From Nocardioides aurantiacus (GTDB taxonomy: Bacteria; Actinomycetota; Actinomycetes; Propionibacteriales; Nocardioidaceae): a stretch of DNA of 64,000 nucleotides. Below are positions 33,184-42,307 of the stretch, one piece after another (position 1 is the first letter of the stretch; the number at the start of each line of letters is the position of its first letter). Below the pieces are notes generated by a model that was not told the origin of the DNA, made no database searches, and saw only the letters and a list, made by a program, of their open reading frames with translations. Made by a program: the position numbers and the translations under genes. The stretch spans positions 3,534,001-3,598,000 of the forward strand of contig NZ_RKHO01000001.1 of NCBI RefSeq assembly GCF_003752505.1, written 5' to 3'.

Positions 33184-34725
33184 TCAGCCGTCGAACGAGG
33201 TCTGGGCCTGCGGGTTGAGCTCGGTCATCCTCACCTTGCGGGCCGGGTCGGTGCGCTTGTCACGCAGCTCGAAGACGTCGAAGCCCTTCTGGATGTCGTT
33301 GGAGTAGATGTAGCCGTTGTAGTAGTACGACGACCACGAGCCGCCCAGCTGCAGCGCGGTGGCCGACAGCGGACCGCGGTCGAACCAGCCGATCTCGGTC
33401 GGCTTCGAGGAGTTCGTGAAGTCGAAGACCGAGGTGCCGCCCTGGTACCACGCCTGGACCATCACGTCCTTGCCCTCGACCGGGATCAGCGAGCCGTTGT
33501 GGGCCACGCAGTTCTCGGTGTCGGCCTGGGTGCGGGGCATCTTGTAGTAGCTCCTGAACTCCAGCTGGCCCGCGACGATGTCGTAGATGCCGTTGGCGCC
33601 CTTGGTCGACCCCACGGCCGGGTTGCAGGTCGGGCTGCCGCCGCCGCCGAGCTCGTCGGTGAAGACGACCTTGGTGCCGGCGTTGTTGAAGGTCGCGGAG
33701 TGCCAGAACGCGAAGTTGGTGGTGTCGCGCACCGTCTCGGTGACCTTCGGGTTCTCGCGGTCGGCGATGTCGAGCAGCACGCCGTCGCCCATGCAGGCGC
33801 CGGCGGCGACGTCCTTCGCGGGGTAGGTCGTGATGTCGTGGCAGCCGCTGGTGGTGCTGGACCCGTTGCTGCCCGGGTTGCCGCCCTCGGGGAAGAGGAC
33901 CGGCTCGTTGACGACCTTGGCGTCACGCGGCGCACCGGCCGGGATCTTCACGACGCTGATCTTGTCGTGGGCCGGCTGGCAGTCGGGGAAGTCCGCCCGC
34001 GGGGAGTAGGAGGAGACGTAGACGTAGACGGACCTGCCGTCCTTGCTCGGGGCGAGGGAGTTGGTGTGCGAGCCGCAGTCGGTCTCGATCGCCGAGACGT
34101 ACTCCGGTCGCGTGGGGTCGCTGATGTCGAAGATGCGCAGGCCCTCCCACGACGACTTCTCCGTCGCGGGCTGCGGCGTGCTGTCGGCGCACGAGGAGCT
34201 GCTGCGGCTGGAGTCGACGCTGAAGACCAGGATGTCGCCGGAGATCGAGACGTCGCCCTGGCCGCCGGGGCACAGGAACTGGGTCACGGCCCGGGGCTTC
34301 TTGGGGTTCTTGATGTCGAGGACCGTGAAGCCGTTGTAGTTGCCCGCGAAGGCGTAGTCCCCCTTGAAGGCCAGGTCGCTGTTGTAGGCCGAGGACTCGG
34401 CGAAGGCGCCCTGCTTGGGCACGTTGGCGACCAGCTTCATGTTCGTGCTGCTGGCGCTCTGGCCCGGCTGGAGCTGCCCCTGACTGGGGGCGACCTTGCG
34501 GAAGTCCTGACCGGGGAGGCAGCCGGCGGCGAAGTTGTCGCCGGCCTTGGCCAGCTTCTTCTTCTCGGCGTCGGTGCAGCGCGGGTCGGCCTGGCTGGCG
34601 GTGGCGGACTCTTCCTCGTGGGCCATGACCGGGCCCGCGGTGGCGAGCAGACCGAGGGCGGCGACGGAGGAGAGGAGCGCCGTTCGGCGCAGGGGCGTGC
34701 GGGCACGCCGTCGTTGGAGGTGCAT
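33184..34725 (-). CDS. Secreted LVIVD-repeat protein
   Basis: 513 residues with a signal peptide cleaved near VMAHEEE. The mature part shows LVIVD-type beta-propeller repeats (NGFTVLDIKNPKKP, GLRIFDISDPTRPEYVS, GVLLDIADRENPKVTE, SVFDFTNSSKPTEIGWF), suggesting a seven-bladed surface or extracellular propeller of unknown ligand. It is divergent from a DUF305 lipoprotein, a pairing often seen in actinobacteria. The 148-base gap holds promoters for both. Start ATG 34725. Confidence 0.88.
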   Translation of the reverse strand: MHLQRRRARTPLRRTALLSSVAALGLLATAGPVMAHEEESATASQADPRCTDAEKKKLAKAGDNFAAGCLPGQDFRKVAPSQGQLQPGQSASSTNMKLVANVPKQGAFAESSAYNSDLAFKGDYAFAGNYNGFTVLDIKNPKKPRAVTQFLCPGGQGDVSISGDILVFSVDSSRSSSSCADSTPQPATEKSSWEGLRIFDISDPTRPEYVSAIETDCGSHTNSLAPSKDGRSVYVYVSSYSPRADFPDCQPAHDKISVVKIPAGAPRDAKVVNEPVLFPEGGNPGSNGSSTTSGCHDITTYPAKDVAAGACMGDGVLLDIADRENPKVTETVRDTTNFAFWHSATFNNAGTKVVFTDELGGGGSPTCNPAVGSTKGANGIYDIVAGQLEFRSYYKMPRTQADTENCVAHNGSLIPVEGKDVMVQAWYQGGTSVFDFTNSSKPTEIGWFDRGPLSATALQLGGSWSSYYYNGYIYSNDIQKGFDVFELRDKRTDPARKVRMTELNPQAQTSFDG

Positions 34726-34873
34726 TCCCGAGAACCTTTCGTGACGGGCCGACGGGTTCTCCGTCGATACCGGTTCGTCGTACCCTGACCGTTCTGTCCT
34801 GTCCGTGTAAAGGTCCCGGCACCCTGTTTTGCGAGGGTTGTGCTGGATTCGTTACCGATCGAGGAGCCCCACC

Positions 34874-35584
34874 GTGTCCGTCTCGGGATGCACCCCCGCA
34901 CGCCGTACGCCGCGCCTCGCCGCGCTGGCGCTGCTCGGCACCCTGACCCTCTCGGCGTGCGGCGGCACCGACGCCGACCCCGCCGCGGAGGCCTCGCCGT
35001 CCGCCGGTCCCACCGCCTCCGACGGGCCGCGGGTGGTCCAGGGAGGTGAGCCCGGGGAGGACGCCCGCGAGGTCAGCGGCGACGACGCCGTCGCCCAGGA
35101 CGAGTGGTCCCACGACGACGTGATGTTCATGCAGATGATGGTTCCCCACCACGCGCAGGCGCTGCGGATGTCGGAGCTGGCGCCGGAGCGGGCGCAGGAC
35201 CCCCGGGTGCTGCGGCTGGCCGAGCGGATCGAGGCGGCCCAGGGGCCGGAGATCACGATGATGGCCGCGTGGCTCGACGAGCGCGCGCTCGAGGTGCCCA
35301 GCGCGAAGGACCCCATGGCGCTGGACCACGGCGAGCACGGCCACGCCTCGATGGAGGGCATGCTCACCGACGCGCAGATGGAGGCGTTGGCGAGGACGCG
35401 GGGGGCAGCCTTCGACGAGCTCTACGTCCGCTCGATGATCCGCCACCACGAGGGTGCGGTCGCGATGGCCGACGAGACCGCCGGCGAGGGCATCGACGCC
35501 CGGGTGGGCGAGCTCCGCGACGACGTCACCGCGTCGCAGTCGGCCGAGATCGCCCGGATGCAGGACCTCCTCGACGGCCGCTGA
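34874..35584 (+). CDS. DUF305 lipoprotein
   Basis: 236 residues from GTG 34874. The lipobox LTLSAC places the lipidated Cys at residue 29. The two DUF305 (ferritin-like) halves each carry a paired-His motif, MVPHHAQALRMSEL and MIRHHEGAVAMADE, that could bind metal. Related proteins have been linked to copper handling, but the role here is not shown. It probably acts with the divergent LVIVD protein. Confidence 0.88.
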   Translation: MSVSGCTPARRTPRLAALALLGTLTLSACGGTDADPAAEASPSAGPTASDGPRVVQGGEPGEDAREVSGDDAVAQDEWSHDDVMFMQMMVPHHAQALRMSELAPERAQDPRVLRLAERIEAAQGPEITMMAAWLDERALEVPSAKDPMALDHGEHGHASMEGMLTDAQMEALARTRGAAFDELYVRSMIRHHEGAVAMADETAGEGIDARVGELRDDVTASQSAEIARMQDLLDGR

Positions 35585-35623
35585 GGCCCCCGTCGCTCCG
35601 GCGCGACCGCCGTGGGACGTGCA

Positions 35624-35655
35624 CGAGGCTCCTCACCGGTCGGTGAGGAGCCTCG
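35624..35655. terminator. Terminator hairpin after DUF305 gene
   Basis: A perfect 15-bp stem (35624-35638 with 35641-35655) with a 2-base centre lies between the DUF305 stop and the convergent bldC gene. Confidence 0.75.
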
Positions 35656-35704
35656 GTCGGCGTCAGGTGGCGCGGTGCGAGCACACCGCGCGGCGGACGT
35701 CAGG

Positions 35705-35917
35705 TCAGTCGCGGGCGCCGCGCTGGGCCGGGATGGTGCCGCCCAGGAGCTCGGTGACCTCGGACTCGCGGTAGCGGCGGTGGCCGCCCAGCGTGCGGAT
35801 GGCGGACAGCTTGCCCGCCTTCGCCCACCGCGTGACCGTCTTCGGGTCCACGCGGAACATGGCGGCCACCTCAGCAGGAGTGAGGAGGGATTCGGTCTCA
35901 GTCGGTCGCGTTACCAC
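35705..35917 (-). CDS. bldC: BldC-like MerR-type DNA-binding protein
   Basis: 70 residues from GTG 35917, with AAGGGGAG five bases upstream; the frame extends further but without a ribosome binding site. The sequence LLTPAEVAAMFRVDPKTVTRWAKAGKLSAIRTLGGHRRYRESEV is nearly that of Streptomyces BldC, a single-HTH protein that binds AT-rich direct repeats and controls developmental timing. The neighbours DUF3073, purM and purF match the Streptomyces bldC locus. The role in this organism is probably general regulation. Confidence 0.92.
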   Translation of the reverse strand: MVTRPTETESLLTPAEVAAMFRVDPKTVTRWAKAGKLSAIRTLGGHRRYRESEVTELLGGTIPAQRGARD

Positions 35918-36240
35918 GGCGCTCCCCTTAATGCTTATGTCGAGCGACTTGCTCTGAGGAAAGGATGCCACCGCGGGGGGTCCCCCGAAACCTGATATGT
36001 CCGGATTCCGGGAAACCGGGGAAAATCGGCGAACGCCGTCTAGACCGGATCAGATCCACCCTTGCGTAGAGCCACGTATGGTGCATTCGCACCAAGGCGG
36101 ACATCCGTTACAAGTTGCCGCCCCCGCGCGGTGGTCCAGGGGCATGGTTCCGCTGCGGCCGCCCCCGGAGGTGCCGGTCGTCTCGGAGCACCCCCGCACC
36201 GCCGCCCCGCGGGCAGCCGCACGTCACGTGCCGAGCAGGA
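35918..36240. other. bldC upstream region
   Basis: This non-coding stretch between bldC and DUF3073 should hold the bldC promoter. It contains a CCGGATTCCGGGAAACCGGGG cluster near 36002-36022 and a CGGACATCCG element at 36098-36107 shared with two sites in the secretion locus. Confidence 0.5.
36098..36107. promoter_or_regulatory. CGGACATCCG element (1 of 3)
   Basis: A CGGA-N2-TCCG inverted repeat about 180 bases upstream of bldC, identical to elements at 56428-56437 and 61115-61124. Confidence 0.3.
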
Positions 36241-36441
36241 TCAGTCGCGTGAGGAGGGGCCGGAGTAGTCGGCCCACTTGTCGTACTCGTCGGGATCATC
36301 GACACGGTCGGTGTTCTCGGCCGGGGCCGAGTCACTCCCGTGGAGCTCCTGCGCCAGCGACGCGAAGTCCGTCTCGTGAGTGCGGTACTTCAGATCGCGA
36401 GCAACCTTGGTCTGCTTCGCCTTTGCACGGCCGCGCCCCAT
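36241..36441 (-). CDS. DUF3073 protein
   Basis: 66 residues from ATG 36441. MGRGRAKAKQTKVARDLKYRTHETDF is the strongly conserved DUF3073 opening, followed by an acidic C-terminal part (DDPDEYDKWADY). It is basic at one end and acidic at the other, and is almost always found after purM in actinobacteria, as here. Function unknown. Confidence 0.88.
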   Translation of the reverse strand: MGRGRAKAKQTKVARDLKYRTHETDFASLAQELHGSDSAPAENTDRVDDPDEYDKWADYSGPSSRD

Positions 36442-36581
36442 GGGTGGCCCCCTCGCACGTTTGGCCGGCGCTCGACGGCTGCCGGTCGGAGTCAACTGTT
36501 CGTGGGCTCAACCCTAGCCGCCCGATGGTCAGTCGTGCACATCGGGCGGGACACGCCGCTGCTGCGTGGGTGTGCGGGGGC

Positions 36582-37667
36582 TCAGCGGTGGTCGCCGCGC
36601 AGGCTCACCCGACCGCCGTCCTGCTCGCCCGCGGTGGCGACGGTGCCGGCCACCCAGGCCTCGATGCCGTGGCCCGCGAGCAGCGAGACCGCGCGGTCGG
36701 CGTCCTCGGGCGCGGTCAGCGAGACCATGCCGACACCGCAGTTCAGGGTGCGCTCCAGGTCCTCGCGGGCGACCCCGCCGGTGCGCGAGACCAGCTCGAA
36801 GACCGGCGGCAGCGACCACGTCGTGCGGTCCAGGGTCGCGCTCAGCTCCACCGGGAGCACCCGTTCGAGGTTGGCGGCCAGGCCACCCCCGGTGATGTGC
36901 GACATCGCGTGGGTCTCGGTGTCGCGGGCGAGGTCGAGGCAGGCCTTGGCGTAGATGCGGGTCGGCTCGAGGAGCTCCTCGCCGAGGGTGCGGCCGAGCT
37001 CGTCGACGTGCTCCTCCAGCGAGCGGCCGCCCTGGGTCAGCAGCACGTGACGCACCAGCGAGTAGCCGTTGGAGTGCAGCCCGCTCGAGGCCATCGCCAC
37101 CACGGCGTCACCGGGTCGGACACGGCCGGGACCCAGCAGCTGGGAGGCCTCGACGACGCCGGTGGTCGAGCCCGCGACGTCGTACTCGTCGGGACCGAGC
37201 AGGCCGGGGTGCTCCGCGGTCTCGCCGCCGATGAGCGCGCAGCCGGCGGCCACGCAGGCCTCGGCGATGCCCTTGACGATGGCGGCGATCCGCTCCGGGA
37301 CCACCCGTCCGGTGGCGATGTAGTCGGTGAGGAACAACGGCTCGGCACCGCACACGACCAGGTCGTCGACGAGCATGCCGACGAGGTCGAAGCCGATGGT
37401 GTCGTGCTTGTCGAGCGCCTGCGCGATGGCGACCTTGGTGCCCACGCCGTCGGCCGAGCTGGCCAGCAGCGGCCGGTCGTAGGCCTTGAGCGCGCTCGCG
37501 TCGAAGAGCCCGGCGAAGCCGCCGATGCCGCCGATCATCTCGGGGCGGCGGGCCTGCTCGACCCAGACCTTCATCAGCTCGACGGCGCGGTCGCCGGCCT
37601 CGATGGAGACGCCTGCCGACTCGTAGGTCGCCCCGGTGGCGGGTGCGGGACCGGTGCCGGCGCTCAC
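36582..37667 (-). CDS. purM: Phosphoribosylformylglycinamidine cyclo-ligase
   Basis: Converts FGAM to aminoimidazole ribonucleotide with ATP, step five of purine synthesis. The 361 residues start at GTG 37667, overlapping the purF stop (GTGA). Typical segments: SSADGVGTKVAIA, GMLVDDLVVCGAEPLFLTDY, CALIGGETAEHPG, MASSGLHSNGYSLVR and MSHITGGGLAANLERVLP. Nothing is missing. Cotranscribed with purF. Confidence 0.95.
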   Translation of the reverse strand: MSAGTGPAPATGATYESAGVSIEAGDRAVELMKVWVEQARRPEMIGGIGGFAGLFDASALKAYDRPLLASSADGVGTKVAIAQALDKHDTIGFDLVGMLVDDLVVCGAEPLFLTDYIATGRVVPERIAAIVKGIAEACVAAGCALIGGETAEHPGLLGPDEYDVAGSTTGVVEASQLLGPGRVRPGDAVVAMASSGLHSNGYSLVRHVLLTQGGRSLEEHVDELGRTLGEELLEPTRIYAKACLDLARDTETHAMSHITGGGLAANLERVLPVELSATLDRTTWSLPPVFELVSRTGGVAREDLERTLNCGVGMVSLTAPEDADRAVSLLAGHGIEAWVAGTVATAGEQDGGRVSLRGDHR

Positions 37668-39226
37668 GGGCGCTCCAGGGCGTCGGGCGCCCCGCCCCCG
37701 GTCAGCGAGGTCGCCAACCCGTCGGCGTCGAGCAGGGGGGCCATCTCGAGCAGGTGCTTGCCGAGGTTCTCCGGCTCGGGCAGCTTGACCGGGTAGACGC
37801 CGTCGAAGCAGGCGCGGCACAGGTCGTCCTTGGGCACCGTGGTCGCCTCGACCAGCCGGTCGAGCTCGATGTAGCCCAGCGAGTCGGCGCCGATGGAGGA
37901 GCAGATCTCCTCGGAGGTGAGACCGTTGGCGATCAGCTCGGCGCGGGTGGCGAAGTCGATGCCGTAGAAGCACGGCCACTTCACCGGCGGGCTCGCGATC
38001 CGGACGTGCACCTCGCGGGCGCCGGCCTCGCGGAGCATCCGCACCAGCGCGCGCTGGGTGTTGCCGCGCACGATCGAGTCGTCGACGACGACCAGGCGCT
38101 TGCCCTCGATCACGTCGCGCAGCGGGTTGAGCTTGAGCCGGATGCCGAGCTGACGGATGGTCTGGCTGGGCTGGATGAACGTGCGCCCGACGTAGGAGTT
38201 CTTCACCAGGCCGGTGCCGTAGGGGATGCCGCTGGCCTCGGCGTACCCGATGGCGGCCGGCGTGCCGGACTCCGGCACCGGGATCACCAGGTCGGCCTCC
38301 GCCGGGAAGTCCTGCGCCAGCCGGCGGCCGATCTCGACGCGCACGCTGTGGATCCGCTGGCCCGAGATCAGGGTGTCGGGGCGGGCGAGGTAGACGAACT
38401 CGAACAGGCAGCCCTTGGGGGCGGCGGCGGCGAAGCGGCGGGTCCGCAGGCCCTGCTCGTCCACGGCGACCATCTCGCCGGGCTCGATCTCGCGGATGTA
38501 GGAGGCGCCGACGATGTCGAGCGCCGCGGTCTCGCTCGCCACGACCCAGCCGCGCTCGAGCCGACCGAGCACGAGGGGGCGGATCCCCTGGGGGTCGCGG
38601 GCGGCGTAGAGCGTGCCCTCGTCCATCCAGACGAACGAGTAGGCGCCCTTGATGAGCGGCAGCAGCTCGGCCGCGCGCTCCTCAAGGCTGGTGTCGGGGT
38701 GGTAGGCCAGCAGGGCGGTGACCAGCGAGGTGTCGTTGGTGGTCACCTCGAGCTTGCGGCCGCCGAGGTCGAGCTCGCCGCGGTCGTCCGGCAGCGCGTC
38801 CACCATCTCCTGCAGGTCGCGGGTGTTGGTGAGGTTGCCGTTGTGGGCCAGGGCGATCGAGCCGTGCTCGGTCGGACGGAAGGTCGGCTGCGCGTTGTGC
38901 CAGGTGCTGGCCCCGGTCGTGGAGTAGCGCGAGTGGCCGACCGCCAGGTGGCCCTTGAGCGCCTCCAGCGTGGACTCGTCGAAGACCTGCGAGACCAGGC
39001 CCATGTCCTTGTAGACCAGGATCTGGCGGCTGTTGCTGACCGCGATGCCGGCCGACTCCTGGCCGCGGTGCTGCAGCGCGTAGAGACCGAAGTAGGTCAG
39101 CTTGGCGACGTCCTCCCCCGGAGCCCAGACACCGAAGACGCCACAGGCGTCCTGTGGTCCGCGTTCGTGGGGGTCGAGGTCGTGAGTCAGACGACCGTCG
39201 CCGGGACGGCTGGAGGGGCTGGCCAC
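37664..39226 (-). CDS. purF: Amidophosphoribosyltransferase
   Basis: Commits PRPP to purine synthesis by transferring glutamine amide nitrogen. From GTG 39226 the protein is 520 residues. The N-terminal nucleophile Cys is in DACGVFGVWAPG, exposed after propeptide removal. The PRPP loop is RLVVVDDSIVRGNT, and Fe-S cluster cysteines occur in KWPCFYG and DLCRACFDGVYP. A GTG at 39265 would extend the propeptide by 13 residues. Overlaps purM. Confidence 0.95.
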   Translation of the reverse strand: MASPSSRPGDGRLTHDLDPHERGPQDACGVFGVWAPGEDVAKLTYFGLYALQHRGQESAGIAVSNSRQILVYKDMGLVSQVFDESTLEALKGHLAVGHSRYSTTGASTWHNAQPTFRPTEHGSIALAHNGNLTNTRDLQEMVDALPDDRGELDLGGRKLEVTTNDTSLVTALLAYHPDTSLEERAAELLPLIKGAYSFVWMDEGTLYAARDPQGIRPLVLGRLERGWVVASETAALDIVGASYIREIEPGEMVAVDEQGLRTRRFAAAAPKGCLFEFVYLARPDTLISGQRIHSVRVEIGRRLAQDFPAEADLVIPVPESGTPAAIGYAEASGIPYGTGLVKNSYVGRTFIQPSQTIRQLGIRLKLNPLRDVIEGKRLVVVDDSIVRGNTQRALVRMLREAGAREVHVRIASPPVKWPCFYGIDFATRAELIANGLTSEEICSSIGADSLGYIELDRLVEATTVPKDDLCRACFDGVYPVKLPEPENLGKHLLEMAPLLDADGLATSLTGGGAPDALERP

Positions 39227-39307
39227 GGGCCCGAGTGTACGGCCCGGGACGGGCTCGCGTGACACGCGAGGTGGAGCAGGCCACGGAGGCCCGACGGAGC
39301 GGTCGGC

Positions 39308-40102
39308 CTAGGAGCCGGTGCGCGGCCAGATCCCCTCGCACGCCTCGAGCACCAGGCGCAGCGTCTCGGCGTCTGCGGCGACGACGAGCCCGGGAGAGTC
39401 CGAGCGTGCGGTGTAGGGGCTGCCGTCGCGGTGGGCCACCGCTCCCCCGGCCTCGCGGAGCATCAGCGAGCCGGGCAGGTGGTCCCAGGCGTTGGTGTGG
39501 CCGTAGAGGAGGTAGTCGGCCTCGCCCTCCATCAGCCGGGGGTAGTCGATGCCGCAGCACACCCACGAGCCGCGCAGCGCGGGGAGCCCGAGCGGCTGGC
39601 GTCCGCGGCGCGACCAGATCGAGGTCGCCCCACGAGGTCGCGCTCCGGCGGGCTCGCGGACGACCGGCACGCCGTTGCGGCGCGTGCCGGCCCCGCGCTC
39701 GGCCACCCAGGCCACCTGGTGCTCGGGCTGCCAGATCCAGCCGCGCACGGTCTCGCCGTCGACCACCTCGGAGACCATCACCGCGTGGTCGGGCGAGCCC
39801 TGGACGAAGTTCTTGGTGCCGTCGACCGGGTCGACGGTGAAGCCGTGGTCGGCCTCGCGGAACCGCTGCAGCAGGCCCTCGTCGGCGGCGTGGGCCTCCT
39901 CGCCCAGCACGACGGCATCGGGGTAGGCCTCGAGCAGGGCCGCGGTCAGCAGCTCCTCGGCCTCGCGGTCGGCGACCGTCACGAGGTCGCCGGGCTGCTT
40001 CTCGTCGATCTCGGACTCCGTGAGGGAGCGGAAGCGGGGCGTCACCACCTCGGCCGCCACCTGCTGGACGAGCGTCAGGACGGCGTCGGTGGTCAGAGGC
40101 AC
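39308..40102 (-). CDS. Inositol monophosphatase-family phosphatase
   Basis: 264 residues of the Li-sensitive Mg-dependent phosphatase family. Metal-binding motifs: LGEEAH, VDPVDGTKNF and WDHLPGSLMLREAGG. Members include inositol monophosphatase and the histidinol-phosphatase HisN; the substrate cannot be fixed from these motifs. Start ATG 40102, ten bases after the histidine kinase stop is read in the opposite sense of neighbours on the same strand. Confidence 0.88.
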   Translation of the reverse strand: MPLTTDAVLTLVQQVAAEVVTPRFRSLTESEIDEKQPGDLVTVADREAEELLTAALLEAYPDAVVLGEEAHAADEGLLQRFREADHGFTVDPVDGTKNFVQGSPDHAVMVSEVVDGETVRGWIWQPEHQVAWVAERGAGTRRNGVPVVREPAGARPRGATSIWSRRGRQPLGLPALRGSWVCCGIDYPRLMEGEADYLLYGHTNAWDHLPGSLMLREAGGAVAHRDGSPYTARSDSPGLVVAADAETLRLVLEACEGIWPRTGS

Positions 40103-40111
40103 CGCTCCAGG

Positions 40112-42244
40112 CTAGCGAGGGCCTCCGACGGCCTCGGCGTCAGCGGGCCCCGTGGTCGAGGTGGTCCGCGAGCCCGGGAACCAGCCGGGGGCGACCGGCA
40201 GGGTGAAGCTGAACACCGCCCCCTCGCCCAGGGTGCTCTCCACCCAGATCCGGCCGCCGTGCTGCTGCACGATCGAGCGGGTGATGGTGAGGCCGAGCCC
40301 GGTGCCGCCCCGGTCGGTGGCCTCCCCCGTGGTGACCTGGTGGAAGCGCTCGAAGACGTGCTCGAGCTGGTCGTCGGGCAGCCCCGGACCGTGGTCGCGG
40401 ACGGTGACCAGCACGGCGTCGCGCTCGGTGCGCACCTCGACCTCGACGGCACCGCCCTCGGGGGAGAACTTCACGGCGTTGCCAATCAGGTTGACCAGGG
40501 CCTGCTCGATCCGGTCGGCGTCGCCCCAGACCTGCGCCGGCCCCACCTCGCCGACCTCGATCCGCACGTGCGCCCCGGCGGCGAGCGGCTGCAGCGCGGT
40601 GACGGTGTCGTGCAGCACCCGCGCGAGCGGGATCCGGGAGCGCTGCAGCCGGAACTGACCGGTCGCGAGCTTCTCGGCGTCGATGATGTCGTCCACCAGC
40701 CGGCTCAGCCGCTCCACGCCACGGCTGGCGTTGGCGACCAGGCTGTGCCCGTCCGGGGTCAGCTCGCCCGCGTCGCCGTCGACGAACATCTCGAGCACGC
40801 CCCGCACCGAGGTCAGCGGCGTGCGCAGCTCGTGGCTGACGGTGGAGACGAACTGCCGCTTGACCTGCTCGACCGCGACGCGGGCGGAGACGTCGCGGAA
40901 GGCGATCACCACGCCCCCGTGGTGGCCACCGTCGAGGTCGCCCGCCCCGGACGGCTGCGGCGTCGCGTGCAGCTCGACCGGCACCACCGACCCGTCGCGG
41001 TGGCGCAGCTCGGCGTCGACGCCGTCGACGACCGCGCCGAGGAGGGCACCGTCGAAGGGGCACTCGTGGCGCGGGGCGGTGCACAACGCCTCGCACGCGT
41101 CGCGGCCGACGAGCCCGGCGGGCGTCCGCCCGAGCAGCGTGCAGGCCGACGCGTTGGCGAAGGTGATCCGGCCCTGCGCGTCGGTGCTCACGATGCCGTC
41201 GCCGACGGTGTCGAGGATCGTGGCGTAGCGCTCGGTCCAGTCGCGCAGGTCCGTCGTGCGGTCGGCGACCTCGCGCTCGAGGCGCCAGTGGAACCGCCGG
41301 GCGTCGGAGGTCACCACGACGTGCCGCACCACGACCGAGAGGGCCACCACCGCGGCCAGCGCACGCTGCGGCCAGTGGTCGAGGCCGACCACGATGCCGG
41401 TCACCGCGGCGACGACGACCACGGCCTCGGGCACGGCCAGGACGACCCGGGAGACGCGGGAGCCGACCTCGACGGTGTCGGGACGGCGGCGCACCACCCG
41501 CTGCGCCGACAGGGCGAGCAGCGTGGTGCCGACGCCGACGGCCCAGCTGACGCCCGCGGGAGCGACGTACGCGTCCGGCGTGAGGGTGTACGCCGCAGCG
41601 CCGGCCAGCCACGCGACGAAGGACGCCGAGAGCAGGAACAGCTCGGGCCGGGGCGGGTAGACGTGGCGCCGGCTGACCTCGTAGGCCAGCCCCACCATCG
41701 CCAGCGCCGCCGCGGGGTAGGCCAGCGCGAACACCCGGTCGGCCCCGGAGGCGCCCTGGACCGCGCTGCCGACCAGCGAGACCGACATCAGCAGGCCGAC
41801 GCCCGCCACGAGGACCAGCACGTCGAGCCAGGCGCGGGCCGCCTGGCCGGTGCTCCACCGCGGACGCGGCAGCACCAGCAGCGCGGCCAGCACCAGCACC
41901 ATCGAGGTGCCCTGCAGCGGGTAGATGCCGGCGTTGATGCCGCGGCCCGGCAGCACCACGGCCGAGACGACCGTGACCACGTTGCCCGCCGCCCACAGCC
42001 CCGACGCCACGGCCAGCAGCCTCCAGGCCACCGACCAGCGCGCGCTCGTGACGCGGGCCGCGCGCAGGCACAGCACGGCGGCGGGCAGGCACAGCACGGC
42101 ACCGACGAGCTGGGCCGCGACCGCCACGGCGAGGCCGTCCGGGAGCAGCAGCGCGAGGAGACCGGCCACGGCGAGCAGCCCCACGGCGAGCAGCGTCGTA
42201 CGCCGCCCACCCGGGGTGCGGGCGGTCACGTCCTCACCTGGCAC
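40112..42244 (-). CDS. Membrane PAS sensor histidine kinase
   Basis: 710 residues. The N-terminal half has about nine membrane segments (residues 15-310), then a short coiled coil, a PAS domain (TILDTVGDGIVSTDAQGRITFANASACTLLG) with a CTAPRHECPF cysteine pair, a HisKA H-box (FVSTVSHELRTPLTSVRG), and a HATPase with N-box NLIGNAVKFSP, DHGPGLPD and GGTGLGLTI. No response regulator is adjacent, so it is orphan here. The start could be GTG 42244 or GTG 42226, the latter having AGGTGAGG upstream. Confidence 0.9.
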   Translation of the reverse strand: MPGEDVTARTPGGRRTTLLAVGLLAVAGLLALLLPDGLAVAVAAQLVGAVLCLPAAVLCLRAARVTSARWSVAWRLLAVASGLWAAGNVVTVVSAVVLPGRGINAGIYPLQGTSMVLVLAALLVLPRPRWSTGQAARAWLDVLVLVAGVGLLMSVSLVGSAVQGASGADRVFALAYPAAALAMVGLAYEVSRRHVYPPRPELFLLSASFVAWLAGAAAYTLTPDAYVAPAGVSWAVGVGTTLLALSAQRVVRRRPDTVEVGSRVSRVVLAVPEAVVVVAAVTGIVVGLDHWPQRALAAVVALSVVVRHVVVTSDARRFHWRLEREVADRTTDLRDWTERYATILDTVGDGIVSTDAQGRITFANASACTLLGRTPAGLVGRDACEALCTAPRHECPFDGALLGAVVDGVDAELRHRDGSVVPVELHATPQPSGAGDLDGGHHGGVVIAFRDVSARVAVEQVKRQFVSTVSHELRTPLTSVRGVLEMFVDGDAGELTPDGHSLVANASRGVERLSRLVDDIIDAEKLATGQFRLQRSRIPLARVLHDTVTALQPLAAGAHVRIEVGEVGPAQVWGDADRIEQALVNLIGNAVKFSPEGGAVEVEVRTERDAVLVTVRDHGPGLPDDQLEHVFERFHQVTTGEATDRGGTGLGLTITRSIVQQHGGRIWVESTLGEGAVFSFTLPVAPGWFPGSRTTSTTGPADAEAVGGPR

Positions 42245-42307
42245 CTCGGTCCACCTCCACGAGAGACCCGCGCGGACGAGGCGGGCGCCGCCACCCTAGT
42301 CGGCGGG